DNA from: Emergencia timonensis
Lineage (GTDB): Bacteria > Bacillota > Clostridia > Peptostreptococcales > Anaerovoracaceae
Assembly (NCBI RefSeq): GCF_900086585.1
Contig: NZ_FLKM01000008.1
Span: 1,116,001 to 1,180,000, forward strand
Reading direction: 5' to 3'
Length of the DNA: 64,000 nucleotides
Positions 24,182 to 32,758 of the stretch are shown piece after piece (position 1 is the first letter of the stretch; every line of letters starts with the position of its first letter). Both the position numbers and the translations under genes were made by a program. The notes under the pieces were generated by a model that saw only the letters and a list, made by a program, of their open reading frames with translations, made no database searches and was not told the origin of the DNA.

Positions 24182-25600
24182 TTATGCCAGACTGCCGCCC
24201 ATGAAGACGGAGAAGATAAAGCCGGCAGCGATGACGACAAATGTGATGATATCTGCCATGGAATCAAAGATTTTTTGGTGATGCTGCAGTCTGCTCCATG
24301 CATAGAAGAAAAAACCGGGAGCGAACATCAACGCGGATATGATGATATTGCTGATACCAGTTGCAAAGAGCAGCCAGAAGCCGTAAACCGTTCCCAAAAT
24401 GGAAATCAGCCATACTTTGAACGTGACGTTGTTTTGCCCTAGCCTCTTATCGTGAATTGTGACTTTCAAGCAGTACAGGGCGGACAAGACAAAAGGAATC
24501 ATGATGGCACTGGTTGCCAGGGTATACATGGCCTGATAAGTGGATGACTGAAAATACACGACCACAAGCAGCACCTGTACCACTGCGGCAGTCAGAATCA
24601 AGGCTGCTACCGGCGCCTTTTTTCTGTTTTCACCGGTAAGGAATTTAGGAAAACAGCCGTGAAGTGCAGGAGCAAAAGCGCTGTCCGCAGTTACGATGGT
24701 ATAGGAGAACATGGCGCCTGCAATGGAAATGATGACACCGATATTGATCAGTGTTGCGCCCCAAGGCCCGACAACGCTGGCCAACAAAGTTGCCATGGCA
24801 GGGTTTCCCAGGGCAGCCAGTTCGCTTCTCGGCATCACTCCCATGCTGAGGATGGAAATTAACACATAGAGAACTAGCAGGCAGAGAAAGGACAGTTCCG
24901 TTGCTTTGCCAGCAATTGCTGTATTTTTTGCTCTGCCGGAAATGACCACAGCCCCTTCGATACCGGTGAATATCCAAACTGTTGTATAGGTGGTCTCAAG
25001 AACCTGTTTTCCAAGGGAAAGACCGGTATCCTGACCGAGGAAATTGTCCAGGAAGATATCGAAGTCGAAGGCTCCCAAAAATATAATAAATATAATAAAG
25101 GCAATAATCGGTACGATTTTGGCGATGACAATAACAGCATTTATGGTAACCGCTTCTTGCACGCCGCCCATGATTAATATGGTGAACGCCCAGATTAGAA
25201 GGGAAGCGCCGATGACGGATGCCAAATTGTTCCCGTCGCCGAACATGGGCATGAATTGCCCCAGGGCTGCAAATAATAGGGTGGCAAAGGAAACCTGAGA
25301 GAGTATGGCGCTGATCCAGTATCCCCAGGCAGCGTTGAATCCGATATATTCACCAAAGCCTTCTTTCGCATAAGCAAAAATACCACTTTTTAAATTGGGC
25401 TTTACGATACTCAATCTGTTAAAACACATGGCTAAGCAGTACATGCCGATGCCGGCGATGGCCCATCCGATGAGAACGGCAAGCGTTCCTGCTCCGTTGT
25501 TTGCCATATCAGCAAAACTGCTGAAAACCCCGCTTGCCAGGGTCGTTCCTATGGCGAAACAAGTTAATTTAAAAAGGCCGAGGCCTTGACGTTCACTCAT
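24182..25600 (-). CDS. APC-family basic amino-acid antiporter (arginine/ornithine type)
   Basis: 472-residue transporter with about 12-14 membrane segments, most like the basic amino acid/polyamine antiporter (ArcD/LysP-type APA) group. Recognisable parts are the N-terminal GLFKLTCFAIGTTLASGVFS and the mid-protein VWIFTGIEGAVVISGRAKN. By family it would exchange arginine for ornithine or similar cations across the membrane; the exact substrate is inferred. Its GAGGA ribosome-binding site (25609-25613), 8 bases before the ATG, falls in one arm of an 11-bp inverted repeat, suggesting translational control. Confidence 0.82.
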   Translation of the reverse strand: MSERQGLGLFKLTCFAIGTTLASGVFSSFADMANNGAGTLAVLIGWAIAGIGMYCLAMCFNRLSIVKPNLKSGIFAYAKEGFGEYIGFNAAWGYWISAILSQVSFATLLFAALGQFMPMFGDGNNLASVIGASLLIWAFTILIMGGVQEAVTINAVIVIAKIVPIIAFIIFIIFLGAFDFDIFLDNFLGQDTGLSLGKQVLETTYTTVWIFTGIEGAVVISGRAKNTAIAGKATELSFLCLLVLYVLISILSMGVMPRSELAALGNPAMATLLASVVGPWGATLINIGVIISIAGAMFSYTIVTADSAFAPALHGCFPKFLTGENRKKAPVAALILTAAVVQVLLVVVYFQSSTYQAMYTLATSAIMIPFVLSALYCLKVTIHDKRLGQNNVTFKVWLISILGTVYGFWLLFATGISNIIISALMFAPGFFFYAWSRLQHHQKIFDSMADIITFVVIAAGFIFSVFMGGSLA

Positions 25601-25608
25601 AATTCGTG

Positions 25609-25656
25609 TCCTCGCTTGTAAATAAAGATAGTATTAATATGAGTGACAAGTGAGGA
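25609..25656 (-). promoter_or_regulatory. Leader hairpin covering the antiporter's ribosome-binding site
   Basis: On the minus strand, TCCTCACTTGT (25656-25646) can pair with ACAAGCGAGGA (25619-25609), 11 bp with one G-U-compatible mismatch. The second arm contains the GAGGA Shine-Dalgarno of the antiporter. The fold would hide the site unless opened. Confidence 0.6.
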
Positions 25657-25667
25657 TTTATACTTGG

Positions 25668-25722
25668 AAAAAAAGGGAACCTGCTTCATACGTGAAATGA
25701 AAGACAGGATTCCCTTTGTTAG
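25668..25722 (-). terminator. Terminator of the AspT-like gene (minus strand)
   Basis: AAAGGGAATCCTG pairs with CAGGTTCCCTTT when read on the minus strand, and a run of T follows (A-run 25668-25674 on the plus strand). It separates the AspT-like gene from the antiporter downstream. Confidence 0.8.
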
Positions 25723-25765
25723 TCATAGTATTACAGCTGCGGCGTAGATTTAGGAATGATTTTGT

Positions 25766-27175
25766 TTACAATATCGGAAGTTTAAACGTAATGATTGTAA
25801 AAATAATCATACCGAATAACGCAAACGGATAAGTAGCGCCGTAGCCTGCTCCGGGATCGTCGCTGCCCAGCGCGTCGGTGGCGGCGCCCAGTCCGGGAGT
25901 GGAGGTCATGCCGCCGCAGATGGCCCCGCAGAGCATGACCCAGTTCAGCTTAAATACGTAGCGGCCCAGGAGGAATCCGACCAGGATTGCCAGCAGACCG
26001 ACAATGATAGACACAATTGCAAGGGTCAGACCCGCGCCTGCCAAAGCCGTAATCGCGCCGTATCCGTAGTTGAGTCCGACAATAGCCAGAAAGAAAACCA
26101 GGCCTAATTCTCTGACCGTGGCCAGGGTTTTGGGGTCCATTCTGAAGGAAAGGGGACCGATTTTACCGACGTATCCCAACGCCAGGGAGGCAATGAGGAC
26201 GCCGCCGGTGGACTCCAGACTGACATACCCGAGAGGACCCATGTAGACGTTCAGGTTTCCCAACAAATATCCGGCGAAACACACGATGGCAAAAGAAAGG
26301 ATATTGAACGGTGTGGTTGGGATTTCTTTGACTTTAATGTCTTTCTTTGCCTGGGCCATTTCCAATGCATATTTTCGCTTTTCCTCCTCCACATTAAAAC
26401 GGAATATAACATTGAGAAAATTAACTGCTAAGATAACTACGATGACGCCGAATGGGTAACCGACGGCATAACCCATACCTACCTGTCCGGCTGCATTAGA
26501 GGCATAGGCTTTTATCATGTCCGCGTCCAGTTTATGAATCTCAGAAGCCTTTAAATCGTAGTCGTCGCTGATATTGATTACGTCAATGACTGCAGCTTTT
26601 TTTTCGGCAGACAAAGCTTCATAATCTGCAGCAGTCTCTTCCGCATGTTTTTCTGACGTCTCCAGTGCGGAGGCCAGCCCTGGAGAACTGGTGAGCGCGC
26701 CGGTATAGACGCCGGATACCGCATAGGCATTGGTTCCCTTGACGATGGCTGTCGCGCCGTAAGTGGCGCCAGCGCCGACCAAAGTGATGACCAGCCCCAA
26801 TATGACAAACTTGGCGCCGTATTTTCTGAGGACGATACCTAAATCTTTTGCCGCAAGCAGGCCAACTGCCGCAACAAAGAATATCAGAGAGGTGGAAAAG
26901 AAATTCGTGTGAATCAGTTTCCCGCTGTTTCCTGAGAAAATGGTCGATGCTGCAGCAAAACCCGCCGCGTTTTCGTCGCCGGACATAAAGATTCCGTTGG
27001 CGTATTTATACACGATCCAGCCGATGACCAGACCTGCAAAGAGCGCACCCGATGCGCCAAAACTGAACTTTCCAAACTTGATTTTACCGAATAGCAGACC
27101 CAGAGCGATGGTGATGAACATCAGCACAAAGGGATTAAATAGCAGACTCATGTAGTCAAAGTGAATAAAACGCAT
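25766..27175 (-). CDS. AspT/YidE-type amino-acid exchanger
   Basis: 469-residue membrane protein of the aspartate:alanine exchanger (AAEx/YidE) superfamily. Two related halves each have a Gly-rich TSSPGL / TSTPGL signature (GALTSSPGLASALE and GGMTSTPGLGAATD). The middle cytoplasmic part is short and lacks the two TrkA-C domains of classical AspT. Substrate unknown; amino-acid or dicarboxylate exchange is likely. The ATG at 27175 follows GGGAGGGTAGA; an upstream in-frame start would add 31 residues without a ribosome-binding site. A GGGGTTACAACCCC dyad (27230-27243) lies in its leader. Confidence 0.8.
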   Translation of the reverse strand: MRFIHFDYMSLLFNPFVLMFITIALGLLFGKIKFGKFSFGASGALFAGLVIGWIVYKYANGIFMSGDENAAGFAAASTIFSGNSGKLIHTNFFSTSLIFFVAAVGLLAAKDLGIVLRKYGAKFVILGLVITLVGAGATYGATAIVKGTNAYAVSGVYTGALTSSPGLASALETSEKHAEETAADYEALSAEKKAAVIDVINISDDYDLKASEIHKLDADMIKAYASNAAGQVGMGYAVGYPFGVIVVILAVNFLNVIFRFNVEEEKRKYALEMAQAKKDIKVKEIPTTPFNILSFAIVCFAGYLLGNLNVYMGPLGYVSLESTGGVLIASLALGYVGKIGPLSFRMDPKTLATVRELGLVFFLAIVGLNYGYGAITALAGAGLTLAIVSIIVGLLAILVGFLLGRYVFKLNWVMLCGAICGGMTSTPGLGAATDALGSDDPGAGYGATYPFALFGMIIFTIITFKLPIL

Positions 27176-27260
27176 TCTACCCTCCCATAAATAGTAAAGA
27201 TACCATGAATAATTATATAGCAATAGAAAGGGGTTACAACCCCAGCGACAGATTGAAAAC

Positions 27261-27318
27261 TTGTACATTTGTTTATTTTTTGTATATTCCGGTTGTACAA
27301 CATGTAAAAATATGGTAG
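27261..27318. promoter_or_regulatory. Divergent promoter region with two TTGTACA copies
   Basis: TTGTACA occurs at 27261-27267 and 27293-27299, 32 bp apart, in the AT-rich space between two divergent genes. TTGTAC (27293-27298), 17 bp, TAGCAT (27316-27321) is a possible plus-strand promoter. The repeats could be operator half-sites for an unknown regulator. Confidence 0.4.
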
Positions 27319-27358
27319 CATAAAGATAATGAACGGATTTACAAGAGAGGTTTTGGAG

Positions 27359-28066
27359 ATGACAGATATATTGCTAATTGGAATCAAGTGCCTTGCGGCA
27401 ATTCTAGCAGGAATTTTTGCTGGCAACGGTGCAGTGTACTTCTTTAATAAAATGCCCGCCGCCTGGCTTTGCGATTATGGGGAAAAACCGTCAGAGGAAT
27501 TGCTGGATCCTTATACACAGAGAGTCAAGAGTTATCCGTGGAAATTCATCTTCACAATGTTGTTCGTCGTATTAGGAATTAAGATGGTCATGGACGACTG
27601 GCAGTTTGCTATAGCCGGCATCTGCGCCCTATGGCTTCTGCTGGAGATGGCCATTGCAGATCAAAAATATCGGATTGTGCCGGACCAGTTGATTATTCTT
27701 TTGGCGCTGACCGCATTGGGATTTATCCCTTTTCATGGAAATTGGCTGGACTGCCTGATTGGGGGCGCTGTCGGCTTTGGCGTTATGGGTTTCGTAGCCA
27801 TACTGGGAAAAATGGCTTACAGGCGAGATACCCTGGGCGGCGGAGATATCAAACTATTTGCCAGTCTGGGATTGATTACAGGACTTAATGGTATTCTGAT
27901 TATCTTTGTGATTGCGACCTTAATCAGCGCGGCTCACTTGATTTGGCTCCTTGCCCGCAAAAAAATAAAGCGCAGCGATACCGTTGCTATGGTTCCCTAC
28001 ATTGCCATTGCCGCATCGGTCTATCTGGTGTTTCTATGGGGTTATGCAGATGTTTTACTACTGTGA
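27359..28066 (+). CDS. A24-family prepilin-peptidase-like membrane protease
   Basis: 235-residue integral membrane aspartyl protease of the type IV prepilin peptidase family. Both catalytic aspartates are in context: IADQKYRIVPDQLI (near residue 105) and LGGGDIKLFASLGLITG (GxGD motif, near 160). The N-terminal cytoplasmic methylase-type zinc cysteines are missing, so it may only cleave. The ATG at 27359 follows GAGAGG with an 8-base spacer; the ATG at 27329 has no such site and would be almost leaderless. No pilin genes are adjacent. Confidence 0.82.
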   Translation: MTDILLIGIKCLAAILAGIFAGNGAVYFFNKMPAAWLCDYGEKPSEELLDPYTQRVKSYPWKFIFTMLFVVLGIKMVMDDWQFAIAGICALWLLLEMAIADQKYRIVPDQLIILLALTALGFIPFHGNWLDCLIGGAVGFGVMGFVAILGKMAYRRDTLGGGDIKLFASLGLITGLNGILIIFVIATLISAAHLIWLLARKKIKRSDTVAMVPYIAIAASVYLVFLWGYADVLLL

Positions 28067-28207
28067 TCGGGGCAGGAAATGACTGGAGTGTTAGGATGCC
28101 GCAGCGAATAAAGACAGTTGTGGTCTGGCAATCCGGCGCAGGAATATGCTGCTTGCGTCGGACTTAGCAAATCAACTTAATTTCTAAAACGGCAGAGAGG
28201 TGGTATT

Positions 28208-29116
28208 ATGTTTATAGATATGAAATCCCAGTGCTTCATGGAAGCGGCAAAATGCTTGAATTTCACGAGAGCGGCGGAGAAGCTGTACATTTCACAGCCG
28301 GCACTGTCAAAGAACATCGCGGCCTTAGAAGAAGAGTGCGGCATGAAGCTATTTTACCGTGATACGAAACGCAGCAAAGTCAAGCTGACTGCTGCAGGAG
28401 CGGTCATGCTCTGTGAGTTTCAGAAGATGGAAGTGATTCTGGATGGCGTCATTGACAAGGCTCGCCGGGCGGAATCAGGACAGGAAGGACATTTGACCAT
28501 CGGTTTGCTTTTCGGACAGATTTTTAATGAAATTACCAGAGGGGTGTTAAACCACATCGATGAAAACTATCCGAAGATTGAAATTGAGAAGTTATCAGGC
28601 GGCTTTCGCGACCTGCGCACCTGGCTTGACGATGGTTCGGCAGATATGGTCGTCACATATGAAGAAGAAGCCCAGCTGGTGAAGAATGTGATTTACGAAG
28701 AGGTTGCGGAAGTATACCTGGGATTTCTAATTCCCAGAGGGCATCCTTTGACAAGAAAACGGACCGTCAAGATCCGAGATTTAGAAAATCAAAGGATCAT
28801 CATTCCCGACGAGAAAGAAACCTTCGCAGTGTATGAGCATTTCCGGGAACTGTGTATGATGGAAGGTTTTGTACCCCAGGAGATTCAGGCCGTGGACTTG
28901 AATCACATGAATATGATGGCAGAAATGGGAAGAGGGATCAGTATCGCCAGGGAAGATACTATGGTGACCAGAAGTCCAAACGTCAAATATTACCGCAGCG
29001 AGGAATTGGGGAAGGTCAGACTGGTGGCGGCTTGGAAGAGGGATAATCTCAATCCGATCATCACTTTCTACCACAACATGTACGAAGAAATCTATCAGAA
29101 TAACAAAACAGAATAG
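28208..29116 (+). CDS. LysR-type transcriptional regulator
   Basis: 302-residue LysR-type regulator with an N-terminal helix-turn-helix (FMEAAKCLNFTRAAEKLYIS, SQPALSKNIAALEEECG) and a periplasmic-binding-protein-like ligand domain (GHLTIGLLFGQIFN onward). Preceded by GAGAGGTGGTATT. It heads a same-strand cluster of transporter, flavoprotein, EthD-like and LVIVD genes and is the likely activator for that cluster, responding to the compound taken up or a product of it. Confidence 0.92.
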   Translation: MFIDMKSQCFMEAAKCLNFTRAAEKLYISQPALSKNIAALEEECGMKLFYRDTKRSKVKLTAAGAVMLCEFQKMEVILDGVIDKARRAESGQEGHLTIGLLFGQIFNEITRGVLNHIDENYPKIEIEKLSGGFRDLRTWLDDGSADMVVTYEEEAQLVKNVIYEEVAEVYLGFLIPRGHPLTRKRTVKIRDLENQRIIIPDEKETFAVYEHFRELCMMEGFVPQEIQAVDLNHMNMMAEMGRGISIAREDTMVTRSPNVKYYRSEELGKVRLVAAWKRDNLNPIITFYHNMYEEIYQNNKTE

Positions 29117-29133
29117 TCAGACGTATTGCACCG

Positions 29134-29163
29134 AGCCCATAACTTCAAGTTATGGGCTTATAA
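29134..29163 (+). terminator. Hairpin after the LysR gene
   Basis: AGCCCATAACTT and AAGTTATGGGCT form an 11-12-bp stem with almost no loop bases (29134-29158), followed by TATAAATTATTT. It is a moderate terminator that separates the regulator from the transporter gene. Confidence 0.65.
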
Positions 29164-29207
29164 ATTATTTGAATTTTACGGCAGGTCAAATATTTGGTAT
29201 CTTGTAA

Positions 29208-29236
29208 TTGACAGAAAATTAACGGACTTATTTTAA
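29208..29236 (+). promoter_or_regulatory. Possible promoter of the MFS transporter gene
   Basis: TTGACA (29208-29213) with TTTTAA at 17 bp or TATTTT at 15 bp. The -10 is poor, which would fit a LysR-activated promoter. Confidence 0.45.
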
Positions 29237-29281
29237 ACGTGATCTACACTAAAACAAAACTAAGTATCGGAGGAATTATTT

Positions 29282-30583
29282 ATGAGTAACCAAACTACTA
29301 CCGTAAAGGCCAGCAAGAGCAACTTTGGCTCTAAGGGCTGGTTCGTAATTATCTTTTCGTTCCTGTGCATCTTGCTGCAGAGTTCACTGATCAACGACTC
29401 GCTAAATGTCGTAATTGAACCATTTGCACAGACAAGAGGATGGAGCACCAATTCGCTGTATGCATTCTCATCGGTTTGCTCAGCGATTTCAGTGCTGGGT
29501 GCAGCATTCTGGGGATTTGTAACTAACAAGACCAACATCAGATTTGCATGGGGCATCTCCCTGGCAATCACAGCAGTTGCTTGCTTCTTTTGGGGCGGCG
29601 CACAGAGCAGCACGATCTACTTCGTCTGTCTGGCTGTTTCTACAGTCTGCGGCATGGCATTCTGCTACATCGCCAACATGAACGTCATCTCCAACTGGTT
29701 CCCCAAGAAGAAGGGCATCGCCATGGGATGGGTCACCATCGGATTCCCGCTATCCGCTGCTATCACCACACCGCTTGTAACGAAGCTGCTGGAAGCAGGG
29801 GGGCTGGAAAAGGTTTACACTACATATGCCATTGTGGCAGCAGTCTTCGCAGTTATCGCCTTTGCTTTCATCAGAGACTATCCGGAGCAGGCGGGCGCTT
29901 ATCCTGACAACGACAAATCTTACTCAAAAGAGGAAGCGGATAAAGCACTTGCCGATGGCCTTGCATATATGAAGACATCGCCGTGGAAGCCGGGTAAGCT
30001 GTTCAAAACCGCTACCGTATGGAAGATGGCATTTTCTCTGGGCGTGCTCGAACTGCTCTCCCTGGGCATTATGACCAACTTCGTTCCGAGATTCCTGCAG
30101 GCAGGCTACCAGAAACCAGAAATCTTTACAATGCTGGGTATTGCCGGAGGGCTGGCTTGTTTAGGAAGCTACGCTTGCGGCCAGTTAGACGCTCACGTAG
30201 GATCAAAGAAAGCGATTCTGATCACACAGGTCATCGCCATCGTCGCCATCGTACTGAACCTGATTCCGACGAAACCGACACAGTATCTGTCACTGCCGTT
30301 CCTGGCTATGATGCTGGGCGGCGCGTCCAACTACCTGGTATCCCTGGCAAACACCATCTGGGGCCGTTATGACTTCCCAATGGCATATAAGGTGCTGAAA
30401 CCGATGGTAGCCTTAGTAGGAGCCTGCGGCGTAGCGATTACAGGCATTATCGGTCAGACCTTCTCCTACGTGGTCGCATATGGCGTTCTTGGAGGACTGG
30501 CAGCCCTGGCGCTTGTCATCATGATGGCAACACCAGATACTTATATCGGAAGACGCGAGGACGAGGTGAGGAAAGCCTCCTAA
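29282..30583 (+). CDS. MFS transporter (oxalate/formate-antiporter-like)
   Basis: 433-residue, 12-segment major facilitator. The N-terminus (GWFVIIFSFLCILLQSSLIND) and loop 2-3/4-5 patterns (WGFVTNKTNIRF, NWFPKKKGIAMGWVTIGFPLSAA) resemble the oxalate:formate antiporter group, which mostly carries organic anions. Ribosome-binding site GGAGGAATTT before ATG 29282. As the first gene after the LysR regulator it is the likely uptake route for the compound handled by the three genes that follow. Confidence 0.85.
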   Translation: MSNQTTTVKASKSNFGSKGWFVIIFSFLCILLQSSLINDSLNVVIEPFAQTRGWSTNSLYAFSSVCSAISVLGAAFWGFVTNKTNIRFAWGISLAITAVACFFWGGAQSSTIYFVCLAVSTVCGMAFCYIANMNVISNWFPKKKGIAMGWVTIGFPLSAAITTPLVTKLLEAGGLEKVYTTYAIVAAVFAVIAFAFIRDYPEQAGAYPDNDKSYSKEEADKALADGLAYMKTSPWKPGKLFKTATVWKMAFSLGVLELLSLGIMTNFVPRFLQAGYQKPEIFTMLGIAGGLACLGSYACGQLDAHVGSKKAILITQVIAIVAIVLNLIPTKPTQYLSLPFLAMMLGGASNYLVSLANTIWGRYDFPMAYKVLKPMVALVGACGVAITGIIGQTFSYVVAYGVLGGLAALALVIMMATPDTYIGRREDEVRKAS

Positions 30584-30683
30584 GGCGTTTCACGAGTAAT
30601 CATATTAATAACCAAATCGGCATTAGTCTTATTATAGAAAACAATGTATAATATTTTAGGAGAATAGAAAGAGGAGTTTTAAG

Positions 30684-31619
30684 ATGAAGATTTTAGGCAT
30701 TTCCGGCGGAAGCAAAAACGGTAACAATGATGCAATGTGCAAAGAAGCCCTCATGGGCGCAAAAGAAGCAGGAGCAGAAATTGAGTTTATCAACCTGAAC
30801 GAACTACATATTGAACACTGCACGGGCTGTACGGCTTGCGTAATGAGTCTGATGAGCGGCAAAGGCGGAGCCTGTCCAGTCAAAGACGACTTCGAATGGC
30901 TGAGAGACAAGATGATGGACGCAGACGGCATTGTCTGGGCGATTCCAATCTTTGAAAAAGGCGCATCCGGCCTGTTCAGAACGATTACGGACAGAATGGG
31001 ACCGAGAAACGACAAAGCGATGATTATCGTCGGCAGCAAGATTGCAGAGGAAACTGGCGGAACTCTGCCAGACCAGAGAATGCTGAAAGAGAAAGTCGTT
31101 TCTTATATCGGCATCGGCGGTTCCGACTGGTCCACAAGAATCCAGTGCGACTTCTTCAACCAGTCCCTGACACCGGCTTGGACCGTGGTGGATACGGAAG
31201 TATTCCCTTGGTCAAAATGCATCGTCATGGAAGAGGAAAAGGTGAAGAGAAGCCATCAGATCGGTGCGGACCTCGCCAATGCAGCCAAAGATATCGAAAA
31301 TGCCAAGTGGATCGGCGATCCTGGAATCTGTCCTCACTGCCACTGCAGAAACTTCTATCTCAATGACGACGCAACAAAGGCTGTCTGCTGTGCGTGCGGC
31401 TTAGAGGGAGAAATCAAAGTCACAGACGGAAAAGTATCCTTCCACTTTGATCCAGAGACAGAAGGGCACGCACACGATACGCTGTCAGGAAAGTTCATCC
31501 ATGTAGATGACATCAAAGAAAACGAAGGCAAGCTGATGGAATGGAAGAAGACCGACGAATTCAAGCAGAAGAAGCAGGCCTATATCGATTTCATTTCTTC
31601 CAGCAAACCGGCAAAATAA
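30684..31619 (+). CDS. Iron-sulfur flavoprotein (NADPH-dependent FMN reductase fold) with C-terminal zinc ribbon
   Basis: 311-residue flavodoxin-like reductase. The N-terminal GISGGSKNGNNDAMC loop binds FMN phosphate. Cys46, Cys49, Cys52 and Cys64 (CTGCTAC...ACP) form the compact 4Fe-4S motif of iron-sulfur flavoproteins. Residues 216-238 add a second set of six cysteines (CPHCHC, CCAC), probably a zinc ribbon or extra cluster. It would pass electrons to, or directly reduce, a small substrate in the cytoplasm. Own weak promoter (TATAAT 30647-30652) and ribosome-binding site AAAGAGGAG. Next to an MFS importer and EthD-like gene; substrate unknown. Confidence 0.8.
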   Translation: MKILGISGGSKNGNNDAMCKEALMGAKEAGAEIEFINLNELHIEHCTGCTACVMSLMSGKGGACPVKDDFEWLRDKMMDADGIVWAIPIFEKGASGLFRTITDRMGPRNDKAMIIVGSKIAEETGGTLPDQRMLKEKVVSYIGIGGSDWSTRIQCDFFNQSLTPAWTVVDTEVFPWSKCIVMEEEKVKRSHQIGADLANAAKDIENAKWIGDPGICPHCHCRNFYLNDDATKAVCCACGLEGEIKVTDGKVSFHFDPETEGHAHDTLSGKFIHVDDIKENEGKLMEWKKTDEFKQKKQAYIDFISSSKPAK

Positions 31620-31639
31620 GAACAGGAGATGAGAAAATC

Positions 31640-32494
31640 ATGACAAAGAACATGCTCGGCTTTGAGCCGATGAGAAGCTTGATCTATGTTGATGTAGCAA
31701 AAGAGGATTACAGAGTAAAATTGGAGAACTGGCTGTACAAATATCACATTCCGGACAGCATTTCTCAGTTCGGACCTTACGTATCTAAATATGCCTTTTA
31801 TCAGGCATTGCCAGTACCAGAAGGCGGAGAACGCTTTGGCGCGATTAAAATGCAGCTGACGGAGCATTACTGGCTGGCAAATCCGAACAACATCGCCCAG
31901 TTTGACCACCACAAGGCGCTGACGGAGTTTTTCCCTCCGGACGTGCTCAAATGGCAGGGCAATCTTCCTGACGAAGATTTCCAGTGTGAAAACGTGGAAG
32001 GAGACGAAGCCAGAGCAGTAAAAGGCGACGCTTCTAAAGGAACGGTGCCGTTCATCTTCGCTTTTGTTCCGGTTTGGTGGGAAGAGGACTACAAGGGTGC
32101 AGGCCGGACCATCGAGGACGGCCCGAACTACAGATGGCAGATGGTCATCAAATTCCCGGACGACGCAAAGGATACTGGAGACAAGTGGCTGCGCGACGAA
32201 TTCATCCCAGCTTTCGTAGAATGTGAAGAGACGACGAGAATTCTGTCCAGCAAAGTCATCAAAGAAGCCAACGGCTGCGAATTTGACAGAGTAGTTGAAA
32301 TGTGGTTCGAGGGGCCGAGCGCTTGGAAAGCGGCAGTAGATAAGGCGGCCAAGAAAGTGCGCAGACCTGCCTGGTTCGAGACAGAGGACTTCCCATATCT
32401 GACACAGTCCTACGGTATCTCCAGCGTGTTCCTGTCTGATATCGCTAGATCAGACAACATGACACAGTACAACGGATATATTACAATGAGATAA
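31640..32494 (+). CDS. Tandem EthD-like (dimeric alpha/beta barrel) protein of unknown function
   Basis: 284-residue soluble protein. Two halves share an EthD-like pattern: WLYKYHIPDSISQFGPYVSKY near residue 26 onward (seen in pieces) and WLRDEFIPAFVECEETT near 178 with FDRVVEMWFEGPSAWKAAV. This suggests duplicated ferredoxin-like alpha/beta barrels as in EthD-type proteins of aromatic or ether catabolism. No cofactor motif is evident. The ATG at 31640 follows AGGAGATGAG, 20 bases after the flavoprotein stop. The frame is open further upstream, but that would overlap the flavoprotein. Exact function unknown. Confidence 0.65.
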   Translation: MTKNMLGFEPMRSLIYVDVAKEDYRVKLENWLYKYHIPDSISQFGPYVSKYAFYQALPVPEGGERFGAIKMQLTEHYWLANPNNIAQFDHHKALTEFFPPDVLKWQGNLPDEDFQCENVEGDEARAVKGDASKGTVPFIFAFVPVWWEEDYKGAGRTIEDGPNYRWQMVIKFPDDAKDTGDKWLRDEFIPAFVECEETTRILSSKVIKEANGCEFDRVVEMWFEGPSAWKAAVDKAAKKVRRPAWFETEDFPYLTQSYGISSVFLSDIARSDNMTQYNGYITMR

Positions 32495-32501
32495 TGGTTC
32501 T

Positions 32502-32727
32502 GGTCCCAATTTGCGGGCAGCAAATTGCAGTACAGACCTTATGGTGGGAGACCTAACCCGATTCAGCAAAGCAGAATCGTTGGCAGGTCCCCTGTGAAGA
32601 GTGCAGCGCTTAAGCGTGTCACTCGACGGCAATGCGCCCCAAGAGAGCGAGAGAAGAGAAGCTCGATTGGTGAGGAGCGAGTCGTATAATGTGAAGAACG
32701 GTTAGAGACTGGCCCTGCCGGCCGGTC
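32502..32727 (+). other. Highly structured intercistronic leader of unknown type
   Basis: The 264-base gap before the LVIVD gene is packed with stems. CAATTTGC/GCAAATTG (32507-32514, 32520-32527) sits inside GGTC/GACC. GGGAGACCT/AGGTCCCC (32546-32592) encloses CGATTC/GAATCG. GCGCTTAAGCG is a further stem. A final GC-rich hairpin GACTGGCC/GGCCGGTC (32707-32727) is followed by TTT. The last resembles a terminator just before the ribosome-binding site GGAAGGAG. I do not recognise a known riboswitch or T-box; it could be a new cis-acting RNA. Confidence 0.55.
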
Positions 32728-32758
32728 TTTCGCCTATTCAAGACAGGAAGGAGACAAT

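Noticed and set aside
32495..32758. T-box or cobalamin riboswitch in the LVIVD leader
   Set aside because: No T-box sequence or specifier arrangement and no B12-box are visible, and the downstream gene is not of those regulons.
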